From Streptomyces vinaceus (GTDB lineage: Bacteria; Actinomycetota; Actinomycetes; Streptomycetales; Streptomycetaceae): DNA of 64,000 nt. The notes beneath the pieces were generated by a model. The model was not told the origin of the DNA. It did not search any database and saw only the letters and a program-made list of their open reading frames with translations. Where the stretch lies: the NCBI RefSeq assembly GCF_008704935.1, contig NZ_CP023692.1:992001-1056000 (forward strand). Direction: 5' to 3'. The position numbers and the translations under genes are program-made. Positions 16,386 to 24,510 of the stretch are shown piece after piece (the stretch's first letter is position 1; each line of letters begins with the position of its first letter).

Positions 16386-16582
16386 CGGGGGACCTCTCTC
16401 GTGTGCGTGCGGCATGGGTGCGCGGGACGTGGGGGCGGGGGTGCGGCAGCCGGGGCGCAGGAGCCGGGGCGTCCCGGCGGGTTTCCGGAGCCTCCCCGCT
16501 CCGAACGTGCCACAGGGGGTGGGGCCGCGCATCATTTGCCCGCGCCTCACGCCTCGCGCCCCGCGCCCCGCGCCCCGGACGT

Positions 16583-16622
16583 GACGCGGCCCCGCGACGC
16601 CGGAGCGCCGGGGGGCCGCGTC
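16583..16622 (-). terminator. Hairpin terminator after csbD-like gene
   Basis: GACGCGGCCCC at 16583-16593 pairs perfectly with GGGGCCGCGTC at 16612-16622 across an 18-base loop. It lies 39 bases past the csbD-like stop. No U-tract, as is common in Streptomyces. Just beyond it, GCGCCCC is repeated three times (16556-16576). Confidence 0.6.
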
Positions 16623-16661
16623 TGGGTCACCCGCGAGCCGCGAGGGGCTCGCCGGGCGGCG

Positions 16662-16859
16662 TCAGGTCCTGTCGCGCTTGTCGCGCAGGGAGTCCTGGAC
16701 GCCGCGGGCGCGCTCCTCGGTCTTGCTCATGGCTTCCTTGGCCTTGCCCTTGGTCTGGTCCATCTTGCCTTCGGCCTTCATCCGGTCGTTGCCGGTGATC
16801 TTGCCTGCGGCCTCCTTGGCCTTGCCCTTGGCCTGGTCCATCTTTCCCTTGTCAGCCAT
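16662..16859 (-). CDS. CsbD-like stress protein
   Basis: 65 residues made of two near-copies of the CsbD core: GKMDQAKGKAKEAAGKITGN and GKMDQTKGKAKEAMSKTEER. The protein is hydrophilic and Lys/Glu/Ala-rich. csbD was named as a SigB-controlled gene in Bacillus; the molecular role is not known, but the family is induced by general stress. AAGGAG precedes the ATG. A hairpin terminator follows. The nearby stress-type genes and the SigB-like module at 42-52 kb make stress induction plausible. Confidence 0.9.
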   Translation of the reverse strand: MADKGKMDQAKGKAKEAAGKITGNDRMKAEGKMDQTKGKAKEAMSKTEERARGVQDSLRDKRDRT

Positions 16860-17093
16860 CGTGAACTCCTTGGTGCGTGTGGGGGGGTCTCAACGGGCCC
16901 CAAACTAGGCGAAACCGGACCATCGCGCACGGCGGGGCCACCGTCTGCCGCGCATACGGGCACGGCGCACGAGGCGTCCTCGGAGACCGCCGGCCCGTCC
17001 GAAGGAGGCACCGGCGGGCCGGAGGCAGCCGCCGGGGTCTTGGGCGCCGCGTTCTCCCGCCGTCGGCCGAACGGGTACGGGCGGCCCCACGGG

Positions 17094-17417
17094 TCAGCGG
17101 CCGAGGGCCCGCCTGAGTTCGGCCTTGTCCATCTTCGAGCGGCCGTCGATGCCCCGCTGCTTCGCCTCGTTGTACAGCTGTTCCTTCGTCGGCCCCTGAG
17201 AGCCGCTGTGGGAGCGCTGTCCGCCGCGCTTGGACGACGACATGTCTTGGACGGAGGAACGGCTCGCCGTCTTCGACTCCCCGGAGCGGGCCCGCTCCTT
17301 GTTGACCGTGCGCGCGGCGATCTCCTTCGCGCGCTCGGCGCTCTGGCCGCGCTGCTGGGCGCTCTCCTTGATGTGCTCGTACTGACGTTCACGCTTGGGG
17401 CTTGAACCGCGAGGCAT
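17094..17417 (-). CDS. Rho-N/SAP-like small basic protein ('plasmid stabilization' type)
   Basis: 107 residues, strongly hydrophilic and basic. The N-terminal half is helical and charged (RERQYEHIKESAQQRGQSAE, AKEIAARTVNKERARSGESK). A Ser-rich linker leads to GPTKEQLYNEAKQRGIDGRS then KMDKAELRRAL, the pattern of Rho N-terminal/SAP-like nucleic-acid-binding modules. Similar Streptomyces proteins are often labelled plasmid stabilization proteins, a label without firm functional support. It is divergent from the PPK2 gene across 167 bases. Confidence 0.75.
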   Translation of the reverse strand: MPRGSSPKRERQYEHIKESAQQRGQSAERAKEIAARTVNKERARSGESKTASRSSVQDMSSSKRGGQRSHSGSQGPTKEQLYNEAKQRGIDGRSKMDKAELRRALGR

Positions 17418-17584
17418 GGCGACTCCTTCACTCGGGTTCGAATGGGGCATCCGTCGCGGATCCACCGGATCCGTACCGCGCCTGCCCGGTGTGGAGGACG
17501 TCATTCCCCCTCGGACCCGACACGGCGGGACACGAGCGGCCCGCCCGAGGAGGAGGGTCGGCGCGGTCTGGGTAGACGCAGGGC

Positions 17585-18583
17585 ATGGACGAGGAACAGC
17601 GCAGGTCACAGCATGAGTCGCAGCACGAGAGGACGCTGCTCGCAGGTCTGAGCGTGGACGCGACCCGGCCCGAACAGCCGGTACTCCTGGACGGATCAGG
17701 CGCGCCCATCCGGACCTGGCGGGAGAACTACCCGTACGACCGGAAGGTCCCCCGGGCGCAGTACGAGCGGTCGAAGAGGATCCTGCAGATCGAGCTGCTG
17801 AAGCTGCAGCACTGGGTCAAGGACACCGGGGCCCGGGTGGTGGTGATCTGCGAGGGCCGGGACGCGGCCGGCAAGGGCGGCACCATCCAGCGCTTCACCG
17901 AGCGGCTCAACCCCCGCGGCGCACGCATCGTTGCCCTGGACAAGCCGACCGAGCGGGAGGCCGGCCAGTGGTACTTCCAGCGCTACGTCGCGCACCTGCC
18001 CGACCGCGGGGAGATCGTCTTCTTCGACCGCTCCTGGTACAACCGCGCGGGTGTGGAGAAGGTCATGGGCTTCTGCACCGAGGCGGAGCACGAGCGGTTC
18101 CTCCTCCAGTGCCCCGCCTTCGAGGCGATGCTCGTCGAGGACGGCATCCTGTTGATCAAGTTCTGGTTCTCGGTCTCCCGCGCCGAGCAGCGCACCCGCT
18201 TCGCGATACGCCAGGTCGACCCGGTACGCCAGTGGAAGCTCTCGGCCACCGATGTGGCGTCCCTGGACCTGTGGGACGCGTACACCACTGCCAAGGTCGA
18301 GATGTTCCGGGCCACCGATACCGACCACGCGCCGTGGACCGTGGTCAAGAGCAACGACAAGCGACGCGGGCGGCTGGAGGCGATGCGCAGCCTGCTGTGG
18401 CGCCTGGACTACGCCAGCAAGGACGAAGAAGCCGTGGGGCGGCCCGATCCGCTCATCGTCGGCGCCGCCGACACCCTCCTCGAATCGGGCGAGGAGCCGT
18501 CGGAGCTCTCACCGACACCGCTGGGAGGCCCGCCCGACGGCCCCGGCCACCACCCCGGCCCGCGGACACCCCCACGCCGGTGA
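17585..18583 (+). CDS. ppk2: Polyphosphate kinase 2 family protein
   Basis: 332 residues. PPK2 enzymes move phosphate between polyphosphate and nucleotides. The Walker A motif is GRDAAGKGG (91-99) and the lid/Walker B segment is FFDRSWYNRAG (about 146-155), both hallmarks of the family. One catalytic domain is present, as in class I PPK2. The C-terminal 35 residues after ADTLLESGEE are a Pro/Gly-rich tail that does not belong to the domain. The ATG at 17585 is usable but has a weak ribosome site. Polyphosphate handling fits the surrounding stress genes. Confidence 0.92.
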   Translation: MDEEQRRSQHESQHERTLLAGLSVDATRPEQPVLLDGSGAPIRTWRENYPYDRKVPRAQYERSKRILQIELLKLQHWVKDTGARVVVICEGRDAAGKGGTIQRFTERLNPRGARIVALDKPTEREAGQWYFQRYVAHLPDRGEIVFFDRSWYNRAGVEKVMGFCTEAEHERFLLQCPAFEAMLVEDGILLIKFWFSVSRAEQRTRFAIRQVDPVRQWKLSATDVASLDLWDAYTTAKVEMFRATDTDHAPWTVVKSNDKRRGRLEAMRSLLWRLDYASKDEEAVGRPDPLIVGAADTLLESGEEPSELSPTPLGGPPDGPGHHPGPRTPPRR

Positions 18584-18728
18584 CCCGGCGCCCGTGCGGC
18601 GGCGGCCACTTTCGGACATCTCCGGCCGATGCCGTGCGCGCAGGCGCATGGGGAGCTTTCGGGGGCAGGCGAGGGAGTGTGTCCAGACCGTGCGCCGCTC
18701 GCGGCGCCCGACTCAAGGAGGATTCACC

Positions 18729-18995
18729 ATGCTGATCACCGTCACCCGTACCGGCGGGTTCGCGGGCAGGGAACGGACCGCTTCCCTCGACACGGAGTAC
18801 CGCAGCGACGGCGCCGAGCTGGAGCAGCTGGCGGAGCGAGCCCTGAGCGGGGAGTGTCCGGCGGACCGGGAGCCCGTCCCGGACGGGTTCGCCTACGTCC
18901 TCCACATCGACGGCAAGCTGGTGGAGTTACGGGATCCGTACCTCACCGACGAACAACGGCAGCTGATCGCCACCGTGTTGGGCGAAGGCGCCTGA
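18729..18995 (+). CDS. Emfourin-like protease inhibitor (TTA codon present)
   Basis: 88 residues, start supported by a full AAGGAGG. MLITVTRTGGFAG followed by a short strand-rich chain and PDGFAYVLHIDGKLVELRDP matches emfourin, the inhibitor of protealysin-like (M4) metalloproteases; the GGFAG turn at 9-13 is the family's marker. Codon 67 (18927-18929) is TTA, read only by the bldA leucine tRNA in Streptomyces, so expression may be limited to late growth. No M4 protease lies in the window, so its partner is elsewhere. A 19-bp hairpin terminator follows. Confidence 0.75.
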   Translation: MLITVTRTGGFAGRERTASLDTEYRSDGAELEQLAERALSGECPADREPVPDGFAYVLHIDGKLVELRDPYLTDEQRQLIATVLGEGA

Positions 18996-19011
18996 CCGGC
19001 CCGGCCGCCGG

Positions 19012-19053
19012 GTGCCGTACCGGGCCCGGGTCCGCCCGGGCCCGGTACGGCAC
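19012..19053 (+). terminator. Strong hairpin terminator after emfourin-like gene
   Basis: GTGCCGTACCGGGCCCGGG (19012-19030) pairs perfectly with 19035-19053 over a TCCG tetraloop: 19 bp without mismatch. It begins 16 bases after the stop codon and would also stop the convergent DUF5133 transcript. Confidence 0.9.
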
Positions 19054-19103
19054 CACCGCACCCGCCACCGGCGCGCGCCGGGCCGCGGCCGCCCCTCAGG
19101 TCC

Positions 19104-19337
19104 TCAGGCAGCCGCCCCCGAGCCCTCCGCGTCGACGAGCCAGGCGGCGGCCATCCGCTCGCGGGCCGCGGCCAGCGCCGCATCGATGTCGCGCGTCCCG
19201 GTCGACACGCACAGCGTGTAGACGAGGTCCTCCAGCCGCTGCCGCACCGGTTCCTGACGGCCTCCGGCCCCGGTCCGCGACACCATCTCGTACTCCTCCA
19301 CCAGACGCGCCAGTACCGCAGGGTGAGCCATCAGCAC
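19104..19337 (-). CDS. DUF5133-family small protein
   Basis: 77 residues: MLMAHPAVLARLVEEYEM at the N-terminus and LEDLVYTLCVSTGTRDIDAA in the middle are the pattern I associate with the Streptomyces family DUF5133. The chain is helical, soluble and of unknown function. GTG 19337 is chosen because AAGGAG lies 7 bases upstream; the ATG two codons later has worse spacing. It converges on the emfourin-like gene. Confidence 0.8.
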   Translation of the reverse strand: MLMAHPAVLARLVEEYEMVSRTGAGGRQEPVRQRLEDLVYTLCVSTGTRDIDAALAAARERMAAAWLVDAEGSGAAA

Positions 19338-19501
19338 GATCTCGCTCCTTCACACGTCGACCTTCACGGGGCCGGAACGCCACCTGCGCACCGTGTGCCC
19401 CCGGCCCGGCGTCCCATGCGCCCCACGCGTCGTACTGGCCTGTAGGGCGCGGTGGTTCGTGCCGCGGCCGCCGCAGCCTCCGCACAGGACCCGGTCCGGG
19501 C

Positions 19502-19768
19502 TCAGGCCGGCCAGGTACCCGACACGCGCCGTACGGCCACGGCCCCGGACCGCTGGACGGCCGCCTTGACGAGGGCGAAGATCGCGCCCTGGATCGCCGC
19601 GGCGATCAGGATCTCGCGCCACTGCCGCTCCTCGTCCGTGGCGTTCGGGGCGTCGCCTTGGTGCCCGGCGAGTTTCCAGACCTCCTTGAAGAGCGCCCCG
19701 GCCAGCAGTCCGGCGCCCGCTCCGAGGGCCAACCCGACCGGCTTGTAGGCGAGTTTCGATGCCTTCAT
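19502..19768 (-). CDS. DUF4235-family membrane protein
   Basis: 88 residues with two hydrophobic helices (VGLALGAGAGLLAGALF at about 11-27 and ILIAAAIQGAIFALVKAAVQ at about 53-72). This is the two-helix layout of DUF4235, a family of actinobacterial inner-membrane proteins of unknown function often near stress genes. GAGGAGG precedes the ATG. Two 13-bp direct repeats lie about 20 bases upstream of the start. Confidence 0.85.
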   Translation of the reverse strand: MKASKLAYKPVGLALGAGAGLLAGALFKEVWKLAGHQGDAPNATDEERQWREILIAAAIQGAIFALVKAAVQRSGAVAVRRVSGTWPA

Positions 19769-19790
19769 CGCCCGTACACCTCCTCATTTC

Positions 19791-19816
19791 CGTCACTGCC
19801 CGCCGTCACTGCCCGC
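19791..19816. repeat. Two tandem 13-bp repeats upstream of DUF4235 gene
   Basis: CGTCACTGCCCGC occurs twice head to tail (19791-19803, 19804-19816), with a third partial CGTCACGG after it. On the gene's strand this reads as repeated CAGTGACGG just before the ribosome site. Could bind a regulator; no family recognised. Confidence 0.7.
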
Positions 19817-19935
19817 CGTCACGGTCCCTCCGTCACGGCAGGCCGACGCGGCTCCCCGGCGCTCGGCCTTCGAGCGTCGAGAAGCCGCACCCGCGGGCCT
19901 GCCGCCGCCGGGGTCAGTCCCCGGAGCGGTCCTGC

Positions 19936-20106
19936 TCACCTCCGGCGCTGGGCTCCGGCGTTCGGTGTGAGTGCGTCCGCCGCCTCGCGGTCGTGACCGC
20001 CCGGCATGACGGCCTCTTCGGCCTCCTTGCGCGCTTCGCGGTCACCGCTCTCGCCCGGCGCCTTCGAGGGCGGGGTCGTCGGCCTGTGCTTCTCGTGTTC
20101 CGTCAC
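19936..20106 (-). CDS. Small hydrophilic hypothetical protein
   Basis: 56 residues, charged and disordered-looking: REARKEAEEAVMPGGHDREA then ADALTPNAGAQRRR. The GTG at 20106 has GAGGAG 8 bases upstream; a longer form from 20145 lacks a site. I do not recognise the family. It sits between the DUF4235 and PRC-barrel genes on the same strand, so it probably belongs to the same stress-gene group. Confidence 0.5.
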   Translation of the reverse strand: MTEHEKHRPTTPPSKAPGESGDREARKEAEEAVMPGGHDREAADALTPNAGAQRRR

Positions 20107-20160
20107 CGTGCACGCTCCTCGCGTCGTGGGCTGCGCCGTCGCCACGACGGCGCGCCGGGT

Positions 20161-20529
20161 TCAGATGATGCGGCCGCCGAAGGGGCCGCCGATGCCGTAA
20201 TACGTACCGACCTCCGCGCGGTAGGCCTCGTCCTGCAGGTGCTTGTCGCGGTGGAACTCGGGGGCGTTCTTGATCTGTTCCTTCGTCCGGTCGACGTAGA
20301 CCTTCTCCTCGTCCGCGTCGATGCGGGACACGGTGCCGGCCGGGAGGAGGACCTCCTTGCCGAAGATCCACGGCCCCGTGTCCACCACGATGTACGCGGA
20401 GCCGGCCTCGTCGGAGTGCTTGTCCACCTTGCCGATGCCGCCGTCGACGGCCTCGACCTTGAATCCCGTGAGGTCGAGGCCCTCCAGGCGGCCCGAGGTC
20501 TCGCGATAGCCCCACACGTTGTCCGTCAT
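20161..20529 (-). CDS. PRC-barrel domain protein
   Basis: 122 residues. The PRC-barrel core is visible in DLTGFKVEAVDGGIGKVDKH, SAYIVVDTGPWIFGKEVLLP and GTVSRIDADEEKVYVDRTKE. PRC-barrels occur in RNA-processing and photosynthesis proteins and, in actinomycetes, in many small stress-linked proteins. The C-terminal part (RAEVGTYYGIGGPFGGRII) is Gly-rich and possibly flexible. GGAGGGC precedes the ATG. Confidence 0.85.
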   Translation of the reverse strand: MTDNVWGYRETSGRLEGLDLTGFKVEAVDGGIGKVDKHSDEAGSAYIVVDTGPWIFGKEVLLPAGTVSRIDADEEKVYVDRTKEQIKNAPEFHRDKHLQDEAYRAEVGTYYGIGGPFGGRII

Positions 20530-20789
20530 GAAAATGCCCTCCGTGGTGGTCGTCGTCGATGATGGGTCGGACTCTCGTCACGGCGCGCCTGCCCCTCGTC
20601 CGCGCTCCCACACCCGGCGATCCGGATTCCGTGACTCCGCGAGCCGAAGGCCGTCTTCGCCCTCCGCGCGGCGCGGCCGACGCCGGGCACCCGCCCTCTA
20701 CCCTCGGCGTCCAGGGGGGTACGCGATCACGGGCGAGGTGCATGCGGTGTGGAACGGGACCTGCCCGGAGGCGTCGTGAGGGCCGACCG

Positions 20790-22022
20790 GTGACCGCCGC
20801 CCGGGAGCCGCTGTCGGGGCTGCTCGCGCAGGCTCACGCCCTCCTGCCCGACACCGTGGCCCTGCGCCGCGCCATCCACCGCGACCCGGAGCTCGGGACG
20901 CATCTGCCCCGCACCCAGCAGGCGGTCCTGGACGCGCTGGCCGGGCTGCGGCTGCACCTCGCCACCGGCTCGGGCCTCAGCTCCGTCACCGCCACCCTCG
21001 AAGGCGCCCTGCCCGGCCCGACGGTCCTGCTGCGCGCCGACATGGACGCCCTGCCCCTGGAGGAGGAGAGCGGCCTGGACTTCGCCTCCCGGGTACCGGG
21101 CGCCATGCACGCCTGCGGACACGACGCGCACACCGCCATGCTGGTGACGGCCGCCCGGCTGCTGTCGGCCCGGCGCTCGGAGCTGGCGGGGCGCGTCGTG
21201 TTCATGTTCCAGCCCGCGGAGGAGTCGGGCGGCGGCGCCCTGCGCATGATCGAGGAAGGGGTGCTGGAGACCGCGGCCGGGGGGAGGGTCGACTGCGCCT
21301 TCGCCCTGCACCTCACCACCCGCTTCGACAGTGGCACCCTCCGCCTGCGCCCCGGGCCGACGTTCGCGGCCTCCGACCGGTTCCGGGTGACCGTCCGCGG
21401 TCGCGGCGGCCACGCCGGCGCCCCGCACCTCGGGCTGGACCCGGTGCCCGTCGCCTGCGAGATCGTCCAGGCCCTGCAGAGCATGGTCACCCGTACCGTC
21501 GACGTCCACGATCCGGCGGTGGTCACCGTCGCCTCGGTCCACGCGGGTACGGCGGGCAACGTCATCCCCGACACGGCGGAGATCGCCGGGACCTTCCGCA
21601 CCCTCTCCCCCGCTACGCGGCAGCTCGTACGGGAGAGCATCACCCGCGTCGCCCACCACGTGGCCGCCGCCCACGCGGCCCGCGCCGAGACCACTCTGAC
21701 CGAGGGTTACCCGCCCGTCGTCAACGACCCGGCGCGCACCGCCGCCCTGCACGACGCCGCGGCCGCGCTCCTCGGTCCCGGCCGGGTCCACCGCCTTCCC
21801 CGGCCGTTCATGTGGGCCGAGGACTTCTCGTACGTGCTGGAACGGGTGCCCGGGGCGATGGCCTTCCTCGGGGCCCGGCCGCCCGGACTCGCCCCCGAGG
21901 GGGCCGCAGACCTGCACTCCGCCCGGGTCGTCTTCGACGAGGAGGCACTGGCCGCCGGGGCGGCCCTGCACGCGGCCGCGGCCCTGCGGGCCGGCGACGC
22001 GTCCGCGCCGCGGCGCGGCTGA
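20790..22022 (+). CDS. M20-family metallo-amidohydrolase (hippurate hydrolase / aminoacylase type)
   Basis: 410 residues. The M20 zinc site is seen in LLRADMDALPL, HACGHDAHTAML and QPAEESGGGALRMIEEG, the last holding the catalytic Glu-Glu pair. The lid/dimer domain spans about 185-300 (VRGRGGHAGAPHLGLDPV), and MWAEDFSYVLERVPG gives the late Glu and His environment. The family hydrolyses N-acyl amino acids or related amides. The GTG at 20790 is favoured because the sequence upstream lacks family character; it has only a modest ribosome site (GAGGG). The next gene on the same strand starts 341 bases later, so it is probably monocistronic. Confidence 0.88.
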   Translation: MTAAREPLSGLLAQAHALLPDTVALRRAIHRDPELGTHLPRTQQAVLDALAGLRLHLATGSGLSSVTATLEGALPGPTVLLRADMDALPLEEESGLDFASRVPGAMHACGHDAHTAMLVTAARLLSARRSELAGRVVFMFQPAEESGGGALRMIEEGVLETAAGGRVDCAFALHLTTRFDSGTLRLRPGPTFAASDRFRVTVRGRGGHAGAPHLGLDPVPVACEIVQALQSMVTRTVDVHDPAVVTVASVHAGTAGNVIPDTAEIAGTFRTLSPATRQLVRESITRVAHHVAAAHAARAETTLTEGYPPVVNDPARTAALHDAAAALLGPGRVHRLPRPFMWAEDFSYVLERVPGAMAFLGARPPGLAPEGAADLHSARVVFDEEALAAGAALHAAAALRAGDASAPRRG

Positions 22023-22363
22023 CCCGCCGCGCCTCCCGCACCCGCCGCCGAAGGGCCCGAACGGCGCTATCCGGTCAGCCTGGGTGGCCGTTCGGTGAAC
22101 CACGCGCGGCCGACAGCAGGTCAACGGCCTGCAATGTGGCCCTCAGACCCGCTGTCACGCTCCGTCCGCGCTTGATCGCGAAGGGCTCACACCAGGGGTG
22201 AGCTGGCAGAACGACCGTTCGGTCGCCGGTAATCGAACGCCGTGTCCGTAAATCGGTCATCGATGTGCGCACGACCTTCGCACCAGCAAGACTCATCCAC
22301 GTCCAGCCGATACACCGCAGCCAAATGCTGCATCCTCCCTTCGAATCGAAAGAGAGTACTGTC
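22023..22363. other. Intergenic region upstream of SSI gene, two dyads
   Basis: No gene seen in 341 bases. Two dyads stand out: GCTCACACC paired with GGGGTGAGC (22185-22203, one mismatch), possibly ending the M20 transcript, and the perfect GACCG-TT-CGGTC at 22213-22224, a possible operator for the inhibitor gene. Confidence 0.5.
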
Positions 22364-22783
22364 GTGCGTCACCGCATCGCCGCTGTCACCGCCGCCGCCC
22401 TCCTCCCCCTCGCCGGGGCCACCGGGATCGCCGAGGCGCAGCCCGCGAGCCTGTACGCCCCCTCCGCCGTGGTCCTCGCGGTCGCCCCCGGCGACGGCGA
22501 CGCCGCCGTCTCGCGTGCGGTCGCCCTCAGCTGCGCGCCGTCCGCCCAGGGCACGCACCCCGACCCCCAGGCAGCCTGCGCGGCCCTCGCCGCCACCGGC
22601 GGCAGCCTGAACCAGCTGCTGGCGGCCCCCGACCGGAACCGGGCCTGTCCGATGCACTACGACCCCGTCACCGTCACCGCGGACGGCGTCTGGAAGGGCA
22701 GCCGCATCGCTTGGAAGCACACCTTCGCCAACGCGTGCACGATGTCGGCGACCCTCAACGGGAACGCCACCTTCGCGTTCTGA
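22364..22783 (+). CDS. Streptomyces subtilisin inhibitor (SSI) family protease inhibitor
   Basis: 139 residues including a signal peptide (AALLPLAGATGIAEA). SSI proteins are secreted dimers that block serine proteases. Four cysteines fit the two SSI disulfides, and RNRACPMHYDPVTVTADGVW followed by TFANACTM is the family's reactive loop and C-terminal core. The reactive-site P1 residue is Met97, as in classic SSI, but P1' is His98 where Val or Tyr is usual. The GTG start follows GAAAGAGAG. These inhibitors are commonly produced at sporulation or in aerial growth. Confidence 0.93.
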   Translation: MRHRIAAVTAAALLPLAGATGIAEAQPASLYAPSAVVLAVAPGDGDAAVSRAVALSCAPSAQGTHPDPQAACAALAATGGSLNQLLAAPDRNRACPMHYDPVTVTADGVWKGSRIAWKHTFANACTMSATLNGNATFAF

Positions 22784-22811
22784 CCCCATCCGCCGCGCGT
22801 GCGCAACGCGT

Positions 22812-24449
22812 TCAGCTCCGCTCCCCGTCGAAGAGGACTCCGGGGTTGAGGATCCCCGCCGGGTCGAGCGCGTGCTTCGCGGCCCGCAGCGCCCGGGCGA
22901 ACGGCTCCGGGCGCTGCCGGTCGTATCCGGGCCGGTGGTCGCGGCCGACGGCGTGGTGGTGGGTGACGGTGGCCCCGTGCGCACCGAGCACCTCCATGGC
23001 GGCGGACTTGATCTCGTCCCACATCTCGGCCTCCGCGCCGCGCCGCGCGGGGGCTATGACGGTGAAGTAGGGGGCGGGGCCGTCGGGGTAGACGTGGGTG
23101 AAACGGCAGTTGATCATCCCCTCGGCGCCGGTGACCTCGCGCACGACGGCGCCCAGCTCCCGGTGCACGGCCTCGTACAGGCCCTCGGCACGGTCCCAGG
23201 TGCAGGCCGTCTCGAAGGTTTCACTGATCACGCTCATCCGCGCGAGCGCGTCGCGCAGGTAGGGCATGCGCAGGAACGCGGAGCGCCACGAACCGGCCGC
23301 GGAGTCGTCTCCCGGGGCGTCGCCCGTGCCCCCGGCGGGCGAACCGCCGTGGTCCCGTACCAGGGCGCCCAGTTCGGCGAGGCGGCCGGCGACGGGGAAG
23401 TGCGCGGACTCCACCCCGAGGACGAGTACGCTCCGCCCGCCGCCGGCCACGCCCGCGAGCGCCGCCTCGCCCGGATCGAGCAGCCGGCAGTTGGCCGGGT
23501 GCAGCCCCGACTGCGCGACGGCGCGCACCGCCGCGGTCGCGGCCTTGACGTCGTCGAACAGGTACGAGGCGGACGCCTTGTGGCGGGGCCGGTCCTGGAG
23601 CCGCATCCACGCCTCGGTGATCACGCCGAGCGTGCCCTCCGATCCCAGGAAGAGTCGGTCGGGGGAGGGTCCCGCGCCCGAACCGGGCACGCGCAGCGAC
23701 TCGTTGACCCCGGCCGGGGTGACCACGCGCAGGGACTCGGTCAGATCGTCGATGTGGGTGAGGAGCGTGGCGTAGTGGCCTCCGGCGCGCGTCGCCAGCC
23801 AACCGCCGAGGGTGGAGAACTCGAAGCTCTGCGGAAAGTGGCGCAGGGTCAGGCCGTGCGGCCGCAACCGGGCTTCGAGGTCGGGTCCGAGCACACCGGC
23901 CTGGATCCGCGCCGCCCTGCTGATGGTGTCGATGTCGAGTACGCGGTCCAGACCGGCGAGGTCCAGCGAGACCACGCCGCCCCTCCGGTCCCCGCGGTAC
24001 TCCACTCCCCCGACCACGGAACTGCCCGCTCCGTACGGCACGACGACCACGTCCGCGCCCGCGGCCCAGTCCAGTACGTCCACCACGTCCTGCTCGCTGC
24101 GGGGGAAGGCGACCCGGTCCGGAGCCGTCCCGAGTTCGCCGCGCAGCGCCCGTACGACGTCGCGGTAGGCCTTGCCGTAGGTGTGCGAGGCCCGGTCGGG
24201 CGGGGTGTCGGACATCAGGTGGGCCAGGGAGGAGGGCGGGGTGACCCGGGGCTTCGGCAGCTCGACGGACCGGACGTCGGGCACCGGCAGCGGGGTGGCC
24301 GCCGCGCCGGGGACCAGTGCGCCGAGGGCCGCGCACTCGCCGTCGGACAGGGCCTTGTCCTCGGTGCCCCAGCCCCACCAGGACCGGCGGGGCCGGGGCG
24401 GGGGCGGGACGGCGGACCCGGCGGGGGCGGTGGGCGCGGTCTCGGGCAT
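22812..24449 (-). CDS. FAD-binding oxidoreductase, alkylglycerone-phosphate synthase-like
   Basis: 545 residues. A PCMH-type FAD domain is visible (VAFPRSEQDVVDVLDWAAGA, VVVPYGAGSSVVGGVE, HFPQSFEFSTLGGWLATRAG), followed by FLGSEGTLGVITEAWMRLQD. A C-terminal substrate domain ends in HHHAVGRDHRPGY and LDPAGILNPGVLF. The conserved HHH and Tyr segments match alkyldihydroxyacetone-phosphate synthases more than glycolate oxidases, but related FAD oxidases in actinomycetes have unknown substrates. It is divergent from a TetR gene with two palindromes between, so probably repressed by it. Proline-rich first 25 residues are dispensable-looking. Confidence 0.85.
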   Translation of the reverse strand: MPETAPTAPAGSAVPPPPRPRRSWWGWGTEDKALSDGECAALGALVPGAAATPLPVPDVRSVELPKPRVTPPSSLAHLMSDTPPDRASHTYGKAYRDVVRALRGELGTAPDRVAFPRSEQDVVDVLDWAAGADVVVVPYGAGSSVVGGVEYRGDRRGGVVSLDLAGLDRVLDIDTISRAARIQAGVLGPDLEARLRPHGLTLRHFPQSFEFSTLGGWLATRAGGHYATLLTHIDDLTESLRVVTPAGVNESLRVPGSGAGPSPDRLFLGSEGTLGVITEAWMRLQDRPRHKASASYLFDDVKAATAAVRAVAQSGLHPANCRLLDPGEAALAGVAGGGRSVLVLGVESAHFPVAGRLAELGALVRDHGGSPAGGTGDAPGDDSAAGSWRSAFLRMPYLRDALARMSVISETFETACTWDRAEGLYEAVHRELGAVVREVTGAEGMINCRFTHVYPDGPAPYFTVIAPARRGAEAEMWDEIKSAAMEVLGAHGATVTHHHAVGRDHRPGYDRQRPEPFARALRAAKHALDPAGILNPGVLFDGERS

Positions 24450-24464
24450 GACGATATAACCCTT

Positions 24465-24490
24465 CGGTAATTTACCGCTTGGTAATTTAC
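24465..24490. promoter_or_regulatory. Two TetR-type operators between FAD oxidase and TetR genes
   Basis: CGGTAATTTACCG at 24465-24477 is a perfect 13-bp palindrome about its central base. A second copy with core GTAATTTAC at 24482-24490 is centred 15 bases away. Both lie in the 61-base gap between divergent starts, where they would control both genes. Confidence 0.75.
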
Positions 24491-24510
24491 TTCACCGTAT
24501 AGTTCGCCTC

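Noticed and set aside
22187..22984. Frame opposite the SSI gene
   Set aside because: SSI motifs, signal peptide and four cysteines are on the plus strand; the opposite frame is Arg/Gly-rich shadow.
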